Part shown: positions 25,568-35,182 of the stretch, piece by piece
Numbering within the stretch: the stretch's first letter is position 1
Layout: every line of letters begins with the position of its first letter
Assembly: GCA_001898405.1 (NCBI GenBank)
Contig: MKTW01000012.1
Span: 248,001-312,000, forward strand
Direction: 5' to 3'
DNA: 64,000 nucleotides
Origin: Sphingobacteriales bacterium 44-61
Lineage (GTDB): Bacteria; Bacteroidota; Bacteroidia; Chitinophagales; Chitinophagaceae
Program-made: the position numbers and the translations under genes
Notes under the pieces: generated by a model
Databases searched by the model: none
Told to the model about the DNA's origin: nothing
The model's input: only the letters and a program-made list of their open reading frames with translations

Positions 25568-25679
25568 CTGTCCATGTAATTTTCTGCATACTCCCATTGG
25601 TTCATCTGTATTTTTAACCGCTGGCACCAAACCCTTTTCTTATTCCACGCCGGTTGAATAGATTCGCCTTTTCAACTGC

Positions 25680-28103
25680 ATGAAGAAGATCCTACTATTA
25701 TTATGTTGCATCGGCAGTTTCCGGGCAATGGCTCAGCCAGCCGGTGCTGTAAGGGAAATAAATATCACCGTGAGCGGGCTCAACAATCAGGCTTTAGCCT
25801 TTGCTACCGTCAGCCTGCTGAAAACAGATTCAAGCCTTGTTAAAACCCTGCTTACAGATAGCCTGGGCATTGCTTCATTCTATAATCTTCCGGCTGATAA
25901 ATATATTGCCAGGGTCAGCATGATCAATTTTCAGGTGCAGCATGCCGATGTTGATCTTATCAGTAATTCCAGTATCCGCAGGGCAGTGGCATTGCAACCT
26001 GAAGCAGGGTTGATGGGCAATGTGACTGTGACAGCGAGAAAACCGCTGGTACAGTTCATGCCCGATAAAACCGTTATTAATGTAGAAGCAGGTATTACCA
26101 ATGCAGGAGCCACGGTAATGGAAGTATTGGAGAAATCGCCCGGTATTACAATTGACCGTGATGGAAACATCAGCCTTAAAGGAAGGGCAGGCGTGCAGGT
26201 AATGATCGATGGCAAACTCACGCAGTTGTCCGGAGCAGATCTGCAAAACCTTCTGAACGGAATGAATGCCTCACAGGTGGAAACGATCGAACTGATGGAT
26301 AACCCACCGGCCAAATATGATGCAGCCGGAAATGCAGGATTGATCAATATCCGCACCAAACGGGTGCGTCAGAAGGGATTTAATGGTACGTTGACGCTTG
26401 CTTATGGACAAGGCAGGTTGCCGAAAAATAATAACAGTCTTTTGCTGAACTACCGGACAGGCAATTTCAATTTCTTTCTGACCTATAGTCTTAATGCAAG
26501 CCGCTACCTGATGGACCTTTATGCGCTTCGCACTTATTATAAAAACGATGGTACAGTAACAGGCCTGCTGGAACAACCTTACGAAACAAGAGGTATGGGC
26601 TATACGCATAATCTTCGCACAGGGATGGATTATTCTCTTAGCAAGAAAACCACGCTGGGGCTGGCTTTCACCGGTCTGTATCTCACAAGGGATAATAAAG
26701 GGAACAGCAAAGCATCCTGGAAAAATGCTGCGGGGCTGGAAGATTCAACCATTCATACCACCAACCGCAATACCAGCCGTTTGAAACAGGGAGGCATCAA
26801 TTTCAATGCCCGCCATGTTTTCAGTACCAAAGAAGAGCTGACAGCGGATGTAGATATTATCAGGTATGATATTTATAACGATCAGTTTTTTGAGAACCTG
26901 TCTTCTGTGCCCGGTAGCCAGCCTGAAGCGTCGAAGGGAGAAGTGCCATCAGACATACAGATATTTTCAGCTAAAGCGGATTATTCCAAACGCTTCTCCA
27001 ACTTGTTGTGGGAAGCCGGCTGGAAAACATCGGGTGTGAACACGGATAACCTCGCGCGTTATTATTACCGCGATGGGAGTAACTGGGAAGATGATCTTGG
27101 CAAGAGCAACCATTTTTTATACAGGGAAAACATCCATGCGGTTTACAGCAGCATCGATCAGAAGGCAGGGCGATGGAATATCCAGGCCGGGCTGCGTTAT
27201 GAGTATACCAATTACAAAGCGCGGCAACTGGGTAATGCTGTAACAAAGGATTCTTCTTTTAACCGCAATTATCATAGCCTGTTCCCTACAGCGTTTATCA
27301 GCTATGAAGCAGACTCTCTCAATACCTTCACCTTCCGTGCAGGGAGAAGGATAGACAGGCCGGGTTTTCAAAAACTAAATCCATTCGTTTTTATAATCAA
27401 TAAATACACATTCCAGCGGGGCAATCCGTATTTTCTACCGCAATACACCTGGAATATGGAACTCTCGCATCAGTACAAGGACATCCTGTCGACCGGTTTG
27501 AGCTATAGCATCACCAATGATTATTTTTCGCAGATATTCATATCCGATACTGCTACCGGAACGATTGTGTATACGGAAGGAAATGTAGGTAAAATGAAAA
27601 ACCTGGGTGTGTCAGTGAGCACGCAACTGCAATTATCGTCCTGGTGGTCCGTTTCCAGCCAGGCGGTACTGAACCGGAAGATCATTGAAGGCACACTTTG
27701 GAAAGATTATAAAGCCACGATCACGCAGGCGACATTCAGCGTGAATAACCAATTCCGTTTTAAGAAAGGCTGGGCTGCTGAGCTAAGCGGTTTCTATATC
27801 ACCAAAAGCCAGAATGATCTGCAGGAAGTGCTGGAGCCTACAGGGCAGGTTGCTGCCGGTATTTCCAAACAGGTACTGAAGAGTAAAGGAACATTGCGTT
27901 TGGTGATGCGTGATATTTTTTACACGCAGGCCATGGAGGGGCTAACGGATTTTCAAAATACCAAAGAATACTTCAAGCTGATCCGCGATACGCGTGTAGC
28001 AACACTGTCTTTTACCTGGCGTTTTGGCAAAACGATGAAACAGTTGAAACGTTCTCCAGGTAGTGCTGAAGAGTTAATTGAGAGGGCAGGGTCTGTAAAT
28101 TGA
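25680..28103 (+). CDS. Outer-membrane beta-barrel receptor (TonB-dependent-receptor-like), second copy
   Basis: This 807-residue protein has the same architecture as the receptor at 7687. A signal peptide (KKILLLLCCIGSFRAMAQ) is followed by a carboxypeptidase-regulatory-like sandwich (about 27-105), a plug with VMIDGKLTQLSG and MDNPPAKYDAAGNAGLINI, and an aromatic-rich barrel with TFRAGRRIDRPGFQKLNPF. The last of these is a recurrent motif of this barrel family. There is no SusD or TonB gene beside it. It converges with the cytochrome gene nine bases away without a recognisable terminator. Confidence 0.88.
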   Translation: MKKILLLLCCIGSFRAMAQPAGAVREINITVSGLNNQALAFATVSLLKTDSSLVKTLLTDSLGIASFYNLPADKYIARVSMINFQVQHADVDLISNSSIRRAVALQPEAGLMGNVTVTARKPLVQFMPDKTVINVEAGITNAGATVMEVLEKSPGITIDRDGNISLKGRAGVQVMIDGKLTQLSGADLQNLLNGMNASQVETIELMDNPPAKYDAAGNAGLINIRTKRVRQKGFNGTLTLAYGQGRLPKNNNSLLLNYRTGNFNFFLTYSLNASRYLMDLYALRTYYKNDGTVTGLLEQPYETRGMGYTHNLRTGMDYSLSKKTTLGLAFTGLYLTRDNKGNSKASWKNAAGLEDSTIHTTNRNTSRLKQGGINFNARHVFSTKEELTADVDIIRYDIYNDQFFENLSSVPGSQPEASKGEVPSDIQIFSAKADYSKRFSNLLWEAGWKTSGVNTDNLARYYYRDGSNWEDDLGKSNHFLYRENIHAVYSSIDQKAGRWNIQAGLRYEYTNYKARQLGNAVTKDSSFNRNYHSLFPTAFISYEADSLNTFTFRAGRRIDRPGFQKLNPFVFIINKYTFQRGNPYFLPQYTWNMELSHQYKDILSTGLSYSITNDYFSQIFISDTATGTIVYTEGNVGKMKNLGVSVSTQLQLSSWWSVSSQAVLNRKIIEGTLWKDYKATITQATFSVNNQFRFKKGWAAELSGFYITKSQNDLQEVLEPTGQVAAGISKQVLKSKGTLRLVMRDIFYTQAMEGLTDFQNTKEYFKLIRDTRVATLSFTWRFGKTMKQLKRSPGSAEELIERAGSVN

Positions 28104-28112
28104 GCTGGCGTA

Positions 28113-30263
28113 TCAGTTCATAAACAACTCATCCAAAAATACCCATCCTTTATCACCTTTTCCGGGATGCCATGCGGGCAGTTTGCCCACTGGCTTTACT
28201 ATTAGTTTTATAGCCTGCACTTTCCTGGTGGCAAAGCTGCATTCATAACTAGCGATGTAAGGAGTTTCGCTCCTGGCAGGTTGTTGGGGAGTCAGTTTTT
28301 TTAGAAGGTGAAGAGAAGTGCTGTTGTCGCCGCCCCAAACCTGTATCTCGGAAGGAGGCATTATATAGGCGTTGATGTCAATAAGCGATCGGATTGTAAT
28401 ATTGCTTATCTCAACCGGTTGCCTGAAAAACAGGTTGGCTTCCAGAGGCGTTTCTCTATATGCAGCCCAATTGCTTCCTGATGAAAAATCCAAAAGGCCG
28501 AGTTCTCCATCAATAAGCACAGTATTATTTTTAACCGCGAATTTCTTATCAGGAGGTGTCATCTGAATGCTATCGGGCATTACACTGCTTTTATAAAAAT
28601 ATTCAGCGGCAGTGCTGCTGCTGATCCAGCCAGGGAGAAAAGACCTGGCTTTTATAATTCCTGTTTTATTGATGGTAAAAGGTTCTTTATATATTGGTGA
28701 AGCGATGCTGTCTGGTTCGCTGCCGTCAATCGTGTACCGGATCACGGCGCTTTTAACAGGGCTTTTGATTGTGACAGGGATTTCTGTTTTGAAAGTCTTC
28801 TTTTCTGCTTCAATAACCGGCATGGTCAGTTTGGCTAAAACGGTATCTCCTTTAAATCCGCTGTCAAAAATTGTTTTAGGGAAATCTGTTTTAAGTGATG
28901 TGATATCCTGTTGGCTGATGGACGTATTCCATACCTGGATGGATTGCAAATTCTTTAATTGTGCCAATGATTTGAGGTTATTGCTGCTAACCGCTGTTCC
29001 TGAAAGTGAAAGATGTTTCAGGTGTTGCAGGCCGGTTAAATAGTTGACCCCTTCTCCCTTGATAGCGGTAAATGATAGGTTGAGTGCTCTCAGATTGCTG
29101 AAGCTTCCGATTGTTTTGAGGTCGTCATCAGTAACAGGCATTTTGCTTAGCTGTAATGATACGATGCTGTTTTTGATCTGTTCCAGCTCTTTTAATTGAT
29201 CACTTGTAAACCTGGATGCTCCGTAAAAATTTACAGAAATGGCTGGTGATCCGGTAGCAAGAGGAGTTACTACCCGGTAATCATTGTTTAGCCTGGCTAT
29301 GATATTCTTATCTGCAGCCGGAAAGTCATAAACATCAGCATCACTGCTTTTAAAGCGGGCTGTTGCTATCATCCGCAACGAGTCATTTTCTGGTAGTTCC
29401 AGTACTTTTTTAGTGAATCCGGCTCCGCCTTTTATCCATAAATAAAGAATGTTTATTTCTTCGTCTGTAAGCTGTGTCTTGCTTTTGGGAGGCATATGTT
29501 CCTTGTCTTCAAGCGGAAGATGTATGCGTCGCATCATCAGTCCAAAGTCTGCGGCAGCGGTATCCCAGGGTTTACCGTTTTTGCCTCCTTTCAATAATAG
29601 CTGTTCTGTTTCCATGATCAGTTCGCCCTTGGCTTTACTTTTATTATGGCAACCCATACATTTTTGTTCAATGACAGGCTTTACCAGGTGTGTGTATACT
29701 ACAGCGTCTTCTAAAAGCACGGTAGGCTCCTTACTGTCCCCATTGATAGGGGCGAGCAGGAAATCATTCCCATGTGTGAGGCTGGCACCTTTGTGGCCAG
29801 CTATAAATAAAAGAACGGATGTGCCAAGTCCTGTACTGATCATCGCAGCTTTGTTTTTTCGTATCAGGTCTTTGAACCCATACCAGAGAAAGCTTACAAA
29901 AGAACAGATAACTCCCAGCCATTTATGAGTGTTCACTTCACTGCTATCGTATCCCGGTTCCCTGGACAAGAAAAGTCCTGCTAAGGCAGCGATTACTGTA
30001 GTTAGTGAGGCTGCAAGCAATACCCAATTGGCAATGCCCTTTAGTGCAGCCGGCTGCTTTGAATACATGATGGCCAGTTCAAGCACAAATGCCAGCAGCA
30101 ACAGTACAATCGGGAAATGTAATACCATCGGGTGCACCCTGCCAAAAACCTGTAAAAAGGGCGGCACCTGGATGCGGCTGCTGAAAAGCAATAAGAATAC
30201 CAGCAAGCAATTGAATAATATGCATAGATTATATAGGGCTGCCTGCCATTTAAGATGTTTCAT
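28113..30263 (-). CDS. Multidomain membrane protein: DUF2231, planctomycete-type cytochrome c, LRR-like and chitobiase C-terminal-like domains
   Basis: This 716-residue protein is the last gene of a four-gene minus-strand operon. Four membrane helices (about 10-30, 45-68, 80-100 and 117-157) form a DUF2231-like part with VHPMVLHFPIVLLLL. A planctomycete-type cytochrome c region follows, with CMGCH at about 202-206 and MPPKSKTQLTDEE as the distal Met region. Residues about 370-455 form leucine-rich repeats (LRALNLSFTAIKGEGV). IRYTIDGSEPDS (about 515) is the chitobiase/hexosaminidase C-terminal-like sandwich. The last 120 residues look like a carbohydrate-binding jelly roll. Its start is ATG 30263; a TTG two codons earlier is in frame. 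Confidence 0.8.
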   Translation of the reverse strand: MKHLKWQAALYNLCILFNCLLVFLLLFSSRIQVPPFLQVFGRVHPMVLHFPIVLLLLAFVLELAIMYSKQPAALKGIANWVLLAASLTTVIAALAGLFLSREPGYDSSEVNTHKWLGVICSFVSFLWYGFKDLIRKNKAAMISTGLGTSVLLFIAGHKGASLTHGNDFLLAPINGDSKEPTVLLEDAVVYTHLVKPVIEQKCMGCHNKSKAKGELIMETEQLLLKGGKNGKPWDTAAADFGLMMRRIHLPLEDKEHMPPKSKTQLTDEEINILYLWIKGGAGFTKKVLELPENDSLRMIATARFKSSDADVYDFPAADKNIIARLNNDYRVVTPLATGSPAISVNFYGASRFTSDQLKELEQIKNSIVSLQLSKMPVTDDDLKTIGSFSNLRALNLSFTAIKGEGVNYLTGLQHLKHLSLSGTAVSSNNLKSLAQLKNLQSIQVWNTSISQQDITSLKTDFPKTIFDSGFKGDTVLAKLTMPVIEAEKKTFKTEIPVTIKSPVKSAVIRYTIDGSEPDSIASPIYKEPFTINKTGIIKARSFLPGWISSSTAAEYFYKSSVMPDSIQMTPPDKKFAVKNNTVLIDGELGLLDFSSGSNWAAYRETPLEANLFFRQPVEISNITIRSLIDINAYIMPPSEIQVWGGDNSTSLHLLKKLTPQQPARSETPYIASYECSFATRKVQAIKLIVKPVGKLPAWHPGKGDKGWVFLDELFMN

Positions 30264-30280
30264 CACCAACAGAAAACGTT

Positions 30281-31306
30281 TTAGGCTATAGGTTCTAATT
30301 TGTAGGGATAAACTTTACCGGAGTTCCATTGTGCCACATAGAGATTCTCTTCATCATCTACGCAAACATCGTGTGGGTAATCGAAGGCTTTGATGGTTTG
30401 ATACATCTCCTGTAGTTTGCCATCAACATAAGTTGGAGCGCAACCGGCAGGATTTGATACTACCTCGTTGTTTTGGTTCAGGATAGTTATAAAGCCTGAT
30501 TTTTGCCATAGATTGTTGTTGCTTTGTAATACAGCAGCATAGAGGTACAGGCCATGGATAACAGGCCGGCAAACCCAGGCCCCCGGCATTTGAACAGTGT
30601 CAATATAAACTCCATCCATGGTATATCTTTTAAAAGCATTTTGCTGTCTCGACGTTACTATAAGCACCGGTTTGCCATTCCTGTTATCAATGCAAACGCC
30701 ATGTGCATTAAGCAGATGCTTGTCCTGGCCGCCTCTTCCGCCAAAGTGCCGGATATAATTGCCTTTATAATCATATTGTATTACAAAATCTTTACCGTAG
30801 CCGTCTACTACGTAGATATCACCATTGGGTGCGATAGCAGTTTCAGTGGGGATGTACTCTTCTGGTTTTGCATATTCCCCTGTTTCTTTGGGATAGTTCA
30901 AGACTAGCAATACCCTGCCGTCAATGGTGGTTTTTATTACCTGGTGGCGGTTGTTATCACATATAAAGAGGATATCTGTTCCGTTCTCGTTGAACAAGGT
31001 GAAACCGTGTGCGCCGGGATATTCGCTGCCCCAGGAGTTCAAGAATTTACCATTCTTGTCGTATATAATTACATTGTTTTTGGTTTCGTTGGTAAGCAAT
31101 AAGATCCGCCCTTTGCTATCCTGTACCATTTCATGGCAATCATTTACGGGGTTCTTAGACACATCGGCCTGGCTCCAGCGGGTGTTTATCTTGTACCGTT
31201 TTTTGCCATGCCCCAGTATCACTTCGTTTTCGGCAAGCCATAAAGGGATATAGCTTGCCCCGATAAAACCCAGTGCTGTGTTGCGGATAAATTTTTTTCT
31301 GTTCAT
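30281..31306 (-). CDS. NHL/6-bladed beta-propeller protein with Tat-like leader
   Basis: The 341-residue protein starts with NRKKFIRNTALGFIGASYIPLW, a leader with a weak twin-arginine pattern (RKKF), so export is likely. The rest is made of NHL-type propeller blades, for example NGDIYVVDGYGKDFVIQYDYKG, NAHGVCIDNRNGKPVLIV and PHDVCVDDEENLYVAQW (partial quotes). Such propellers often bind peptides, sugars or lipids. It lies between the DUF1501 gene (28 bases upstream) and the DUF2231 cytochrome gene (17 bases downstream). It probably acts in the same extracytoplasmic pathway, but the substrate is unknown. Confidence 0.78.
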   Translation of the reverse strand: MNRKKFIRNTALGFIGASYIPLWLAENEVILGHGKKRYKINTRWSQADVSKNPVNDCHEMVQDSKGRILLLTNETKNNVIIYDKNGKFLNSWGSEYPGAHGFTLFNENGTDILFICDNNRHQVIKTTIDGRVLLVLNYPKETGEYAKPEEYIPTETAIAPNGDIYVVDGYGKDFVIQYDYKGNYIRHFGGRGGQDKHLLNAHGVCIDNRNGKPVLIVTSRQQNAFKRYTMDGVYIDTVQMPGAWVCRPVIHGLYLYAAVLQSNNNLWQKSGFITILNQNNEVVSNPAGCAPTYVDGKLQEMYQTIKAFDYPHDVCVDDEENLYVAQWNSGKVYPYKLEPIA

Positions 31307-31334
31307 GCTGTTTTGGTTGTGTTGCTGATCGGTT

Positions 31335-32783
31335 TTAAGCTATCAGGTCTGTTACTACTTTTCCTGCTACATCGGTGAGCCGGTAGCGGCGTCCGAGATG
31401 CTTATACACGAGTCTTTCATGATCGAGCCCCATTAAGTGAAGGGCAGTGGCCTGAAAATCGTGTACATGCACAGGGTTGGATATAATGTTATAACCAAAT
31501 TCATCTGTTTCTCCATACACGCCCGGTTTTATGCCTCCCCCGGCCATCCAGATGGTAAAGCAGCGGGGATGATGGTCCCGGCCATAATTGTCTTTTGTAA
31601 GCGTTCCCTGGCAATAATTGGTCCTCCCGAATTCTCCACCCCAAATTACCAGTGTCTCGTCCAAAAGCCCTCTTTGTTTAAGGTCAGTAACCAGTGCTGC
31701 AGAAGCCTGGTCTGTATCGAGACATTGACCAGCCAGTTCCTTAGGCAGGTTATTATGCCCGTCCCATCCCTGGTGATAGATCTGTACAAACCGCACACCG
31801 TTTTCGGATAGCTTCCTTGCCAAAAGGCAGTTGGCTGCATAGGTGCCGGGAACAAGACAATCTGCACCATAAAGTTTGACAATGGATTCCGGCTCCTTGC
31901 TGAGATCGGTTACTTCGGGCACGGCCGTTTGCATCCTGTAAGCCATTTCGTATTGCTGCACTTTGGCTTTGATTTCGGGATCGCCTGCTTCGTCATAAAC
32001 TTCATTGTTCAAAGCAGCCAGTTGGTCGAGCATTTTTCTTCTTTCCGCTTTGTCCATTCCTTCAGGATTGTTCAGATATAATACAGGGTTTTCTCCGTTG
32101 CTGAACTGTACGCCCTGGTGCACAGAGTCGAGAAATCCATTGGTCCATAGTTTTGAGTATACGCCCTGCCCATTGCCTTTACCTTTTGAAAGAAGAACAC
32201 AAAAAGCCGGCAGGTTTTTGTTTTCGCTGCCAAGTCCGTAACTAAGCCATGCTCCCATACTTGGACGGTTTCCTATCTGGGCGCCTGTTTGAAAAAAAGT
32301 TAAAGCGGGGTCGTGGTTAATGGCTTCTGTGTAGAGGCTTTTTACAATACACAGATCATTTACGATCCTTGAGGTGTGAGGCAACAACTCACTTATCCAT
32401 GCTTTATGTTCACCATACTGATCAAACTTGAAAAAAGTGCCTGCCAATGGGAATTTGGATTGATCGGCTGTCATTCCTGTGAGGCGTTGTCCTTGCCGGA
32501 CGGATGCAGGCAAGTCCTGCCCGAACATTTCATGAAGCTTTGGTTTATAGTCAAACAGATCTAACTGCGACGGAGCTCCGTTTTGAAAAAGGTAGATAAT
32601 GCGTTTAGCTTTTGGGGCAAAATGAGGGAGGCCTGTGGCAATAGCTTCTTCAGCATTTTTGCTGCCGAACAGATCCGGGACCAGCAGGCTGCCCAGAGCC
32701 GCTCCGCCTATACCCATTCCCAAACTGGTCAGGAACCGGCGACGGTTGATGTTAAGGCCATGTTCCAGTATTTCTTTTTCCAT
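31335..32783 (-). CDS. DUF1501 family protein (alkaline-phosphatase/sulfatase-like fold), Tat-exported
   Basis: This 482-residue protein has a clear twin-arginine leader (INRRRFLTSLGMGIGGAALGSLL, residues about 13-36). The DUF1501 body includes GAPSQLDLFDYKP, VKSLYTEAINHDPALTFFQTG, QIYHQGWDGHNNLP, IWGGEFGRTNYCQG and GRDHHPRCFTIWMAGGGIKPG. The Asp, His and Glu residues in these motifs are arranged as in the sulfatase/phosphatase superfamily. DUF1501 and DUF1553 genes are typical neighbours in Planctomycetes, and this gene follows a DUF1549/DUF1553 gene by 29 bases. Its enzymatic activity is unproven. Confidence 0.9.
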   Translation of the reverse strand: MEKEILEHGLNINRRRFLTSLGMGIGGAALGSLLVPDLFGSKNAEEAIATGLPHFAPKAKRIIYLFQNGAPSQLDLFDYKPKLHEMFGQDLPASVRQGQRLTGMTADQSKFPLAGTFFKFDQYGEHKAWISELLPHTSRIVNDLCIVKSLYTEAINHDPALTFFQTGAQIGNRPSMGAWLSYGLGSENKNLPAFCVLLSKGKGNGQGVYSKLWTNGFLDSVHQGVQFSNGENPVLYLNNPEGMDKAERRKMLDQLAALNNEVYDEAGDPEIKAKVQQYEMAYRMQTAVPEVTDLSKEPESIVKLYGADCLVPGTYAANCLLARKLSENGVRFVQIYHQGWDGHNNLPKELAGQCLDTDQASAALVTDLKQRGLLDETLVIWGGEFGRTNYCQGTLTKDNYGRDHHPRCFTIWMAGGGIKPGVYGETDEFGYNIISNPVHVHDFQATALHLMGLDHERLVYKHLGRRYRLTDVAGKVVTDLIA

Positions 32784-32812
32784 GGTTATTTATAAATTTC
32801 CGGAAGAATGAA

Positions 32813-35125
32813 CTAGACCCTTACAATAGCTTCTTCCATGTTATAAATCAGGTTTATTACCCTCATTAAAGCAGCGACCTCTGTGATGTTTGATGAATTA
32901 TGGTTATACGGATATTCTCCTGCGCGAATAGTTTTCTCTGCCAGTTCTTTCTTGTTGTTAAATAATGTCAATTGATCTTTGTAATAGTTGCTCAGAAGGT
33001 CCATTTCTTTTTTGACCGGCTTTCTGCAAATGATACTTTCAAATGCAGTAAGAATTGTGTTTTCAGGATTTATATTTTTTTTGACCAGGGTTTCAGCAAA
33101 TACTCTTGATGCTTCCAGCACAGTGGGATCGTTCATCATTACAAGTGCCTGCAATGGCGTATTGGTTTTTTGCCTGCTTACCAGGCATTCGTCCCTGTTG
33201 CTCGCATCAAAAATGATCATGGAAGGAGGGGGGACTGTCAGTTTTATAAATGTGTACATACCGCGCCGGTAAAGATCTTCTCCTTTATCCTGCCGGTAAG
33301 TGGCTAATTGCCCTCTGCCGGAAGTGGCGGCCTCCCAAAGTCCCCTGGGTTGATATGGTTTTACGCTCGGCCCGCCTATTTTACGGTTAAGCAATCCGCT
33401 GCTGCTCAGTACCATGTCCCTGATGCCTTCTGCAGACATTCTAAGTCTTGAAGCCCTGGCGTAATAAAGGTTTTCAGGATCTTTTTCAAGCTGCTCTTTG
33501 GTAATGCCGGACGATTGGCGATAGGTAGCAGACATCAGCATTTTTTTGATCAGCTTTTTTATGTCCCATCCCTGTTCCATAAAATCAACTGCCAGCCAAT
33601 CGAGCAACTCCGGATGAGTGGGAAGGCTGCCTTGCATCCCAAAATCACCAACGGACCTTACAATCCCTTTTCCAAAAAACTGTTCCCACATTTGATTCAC
33701 CAATACACGGGCCGTTAGCGGATTTTTTTTATTTACGGTCCATGTTGCAAGTCCCAACCTGCTTTGAGGAAGAGCTGTAGTGTCAAAGTTCATAACTGAA
33801 GCCAATGCAGCGGCGGTCACCACTTCTCCATGCTGATCATACACTCCGCGATTCAAAATATAGGTAGCACGTGCTGTGTCCAATTCTCCCATTACTGATA
33901 CTGTTACAGCCGCCGTATCTTTGGCGTGAATAAAATTCAACAGGTCCCTGGTATCGTTTTGCGTCAGTTTCAATACAGGTGTTTTTGCAGGCCCTGATCC
34001 TACAAGGCCTTCCAGTCCTTTCTCCTTACTGGTATTGAAAAAAGCAAAGAGCCTGTAATAATCTTTTTGCGAAATGGGATCATACTTATGGTCATGGCAT
34101 TGTGCGCATTCAGCGGTAAGCGCAAGTATGCTTCTTGAATAGGTTTTTACTTTATCAATAGCATATTCAACACGGTATTCTTCCGGGATCACGCCACCTT
34201 CTTCTGTTATTTTGTGGTTGCGTAAAAAAGCGGTAGCCAGGACTTGTTCTTTACCTGCATCAGGCAGCATATCGCCGGCCAGCTGCCAGGTCAGGAACTT
34301 ATCGTAAGGCATATTCGTATTAAATGCATGGATCACCCAATCGCGGTAAGGCCATTGTGATCTGTAATCATCATCCTGGTAGCCGTAACTGTCAGCATAC
34401 CTTGAAATATCCAGCCAATGGATGGCCATCTTTTCTCCAAATTGGGGAGTGGCTAAAAGCTTATCGAGCGTTTTTTCATAAGCAGCTTCGCTTTTGTCTG
34501 CGATAAATTCATTCTGCAATTGAAGATCAGGAGGGAGCCCTGTTAAATCGAATGCCAGTCTTTTCAGGAGCGTTTCCTTACCGGCTTCTTCGTTATGTTT
34601 AAGGTGGAGCGACTGCAGTTTTGAAGCAACAAAATAATCTATTTCATTCCTGGCCCATTTCTCTTCTTTTATTTCAGGCAGCGGGGTTTTGGAAGGTGAT
34701 ATAAAGGCCCAGTGTTTTTCATACCTGGCACCTTGTTTTATCCATTTGGTCAGCAAGGCTATTTCATCTTTGTTAAGAACACCGAGATGGGATGCCGGCG
34801 ATGGCATCAGGTAAGACGGGTCTGTGGAAGTGATCCGTTTGATGAGCTCGGATTTTTCCGGGCTTCCGGGAACAATGGCATAAGCCCCTTTGGTTTCCCT
34901 TAAGGGAGCTTTGGCATTCGTTTCGATATCCAATCTTAAGCCGGCTTCCCGTTTGTTCTTATCAGGACCATGGCAAATAAAGCATTTGTCGGAAAGTATA
35001 GGGCGGATATCGTAATTGTAACTTATCTCATTCCTGCCAGGCACCGGGCTTTTAGCTGGCCATGACAGCCATGCTGCAGCAACAGCAATGCATAGTATGA
35101 TAATCGCCGTTATTTTCCATTTCAT
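32813..35125 (-). CDS. PSD1 / DUF1549 / DUF1553 protein with planctomycete-type cytochrome c domain
   Basis: This 770-residue exported protein is the first gene of the minus-strand operon. A membrane anchor or signal peptide (about 5-22) is followed by the planctomycete cytochrome c domain with CFICHG (about 48-53) and GLRLD. The DUF1549 domain (about 155-350) contains FVASKLQSLHLK, LTGLPPDLQ, HWLDISRYADSYGYQDD and ECAQCHDHKYDPISQKDYY, in which CAQCHDHK is a second heme-binding CxxCH. The DUF1553 domain (about 440-760) contains LARVLVNQMWEQFFGKGIV-like text, FGMQGSLPTHPELLDWLA and DASNRDECLVSRQKTNTPLQAL. Family members are thought to be redox or degradation proteins, but none is well characterised. 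Confidence 0.9.
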   Translation of the reverse strand: MKWKITAIIILCIAVAAAWLSWPAKSPVPGRNEISYNYDIRPILSDKCFICHGPDKNKREAGLRLDIETNAKAPLRETKGAYAIVPGSPEKSELIKRITSTDPSYLMPSPASHLGVLNKDEIALLTKWIKQGARYEKHWAFISPSKTPLPEIKEEKWARNEIDYFVASKLQSLHLKHNEEAGKETLLKRLAFDLTGLPPDLQLQNEFIADKSEAAYEKTLDKLLATPQFGEKMAIHWLDISRYADSYGYQDDDYRSQWPYRDWVIHAFNTNMPYDKFLTWQLAGDMLPDAGKEQVLATAFLRNHKITEEGGVIPEEYRVEYAIDKVKTYSRSILALTAECAQCHDHKYDPISQKDYYRLFAFFNTSKEKGLEGLVGSGPAKTPVLKLTQNDTRDLLNFIHAKDTAAVTVSVMGELDTARATYILNRGVYDQHGEVVTAAALASVMNFDTTALPQSRLGLATWTVNKKNPLTARVLVNQMWEQFFGKGIVRSVGDFGMQGSLPTHPELLDWLAVDFMEQGWDIKKLIKKMLMSATYRQSSGITKEQLEKDPENLYYARASRLRMSAEGIRDMVLSSSGLLNRKIGGPSVKPYQPRGLWEAATSGRGQLATYRQDKGEDLYRRGMYTFIKLTVPPPSMIIFDASNRDECLVSRQKTNTPLQALVMMNDPTVLEASRVFAETLVKKNINPENTILTAFESIICRKPVKKEMDLLSNYYKDQLTLFNNKKELAEKTIRAGEYPYNHNSSNITEVAALMRVINLIYNMEEAIVRV

Positions 35126-35182
35126 TATAGGGAAAATACAAAAAAAAGATCATACTATCAGCAATGATTAATCGGGCCGGGA

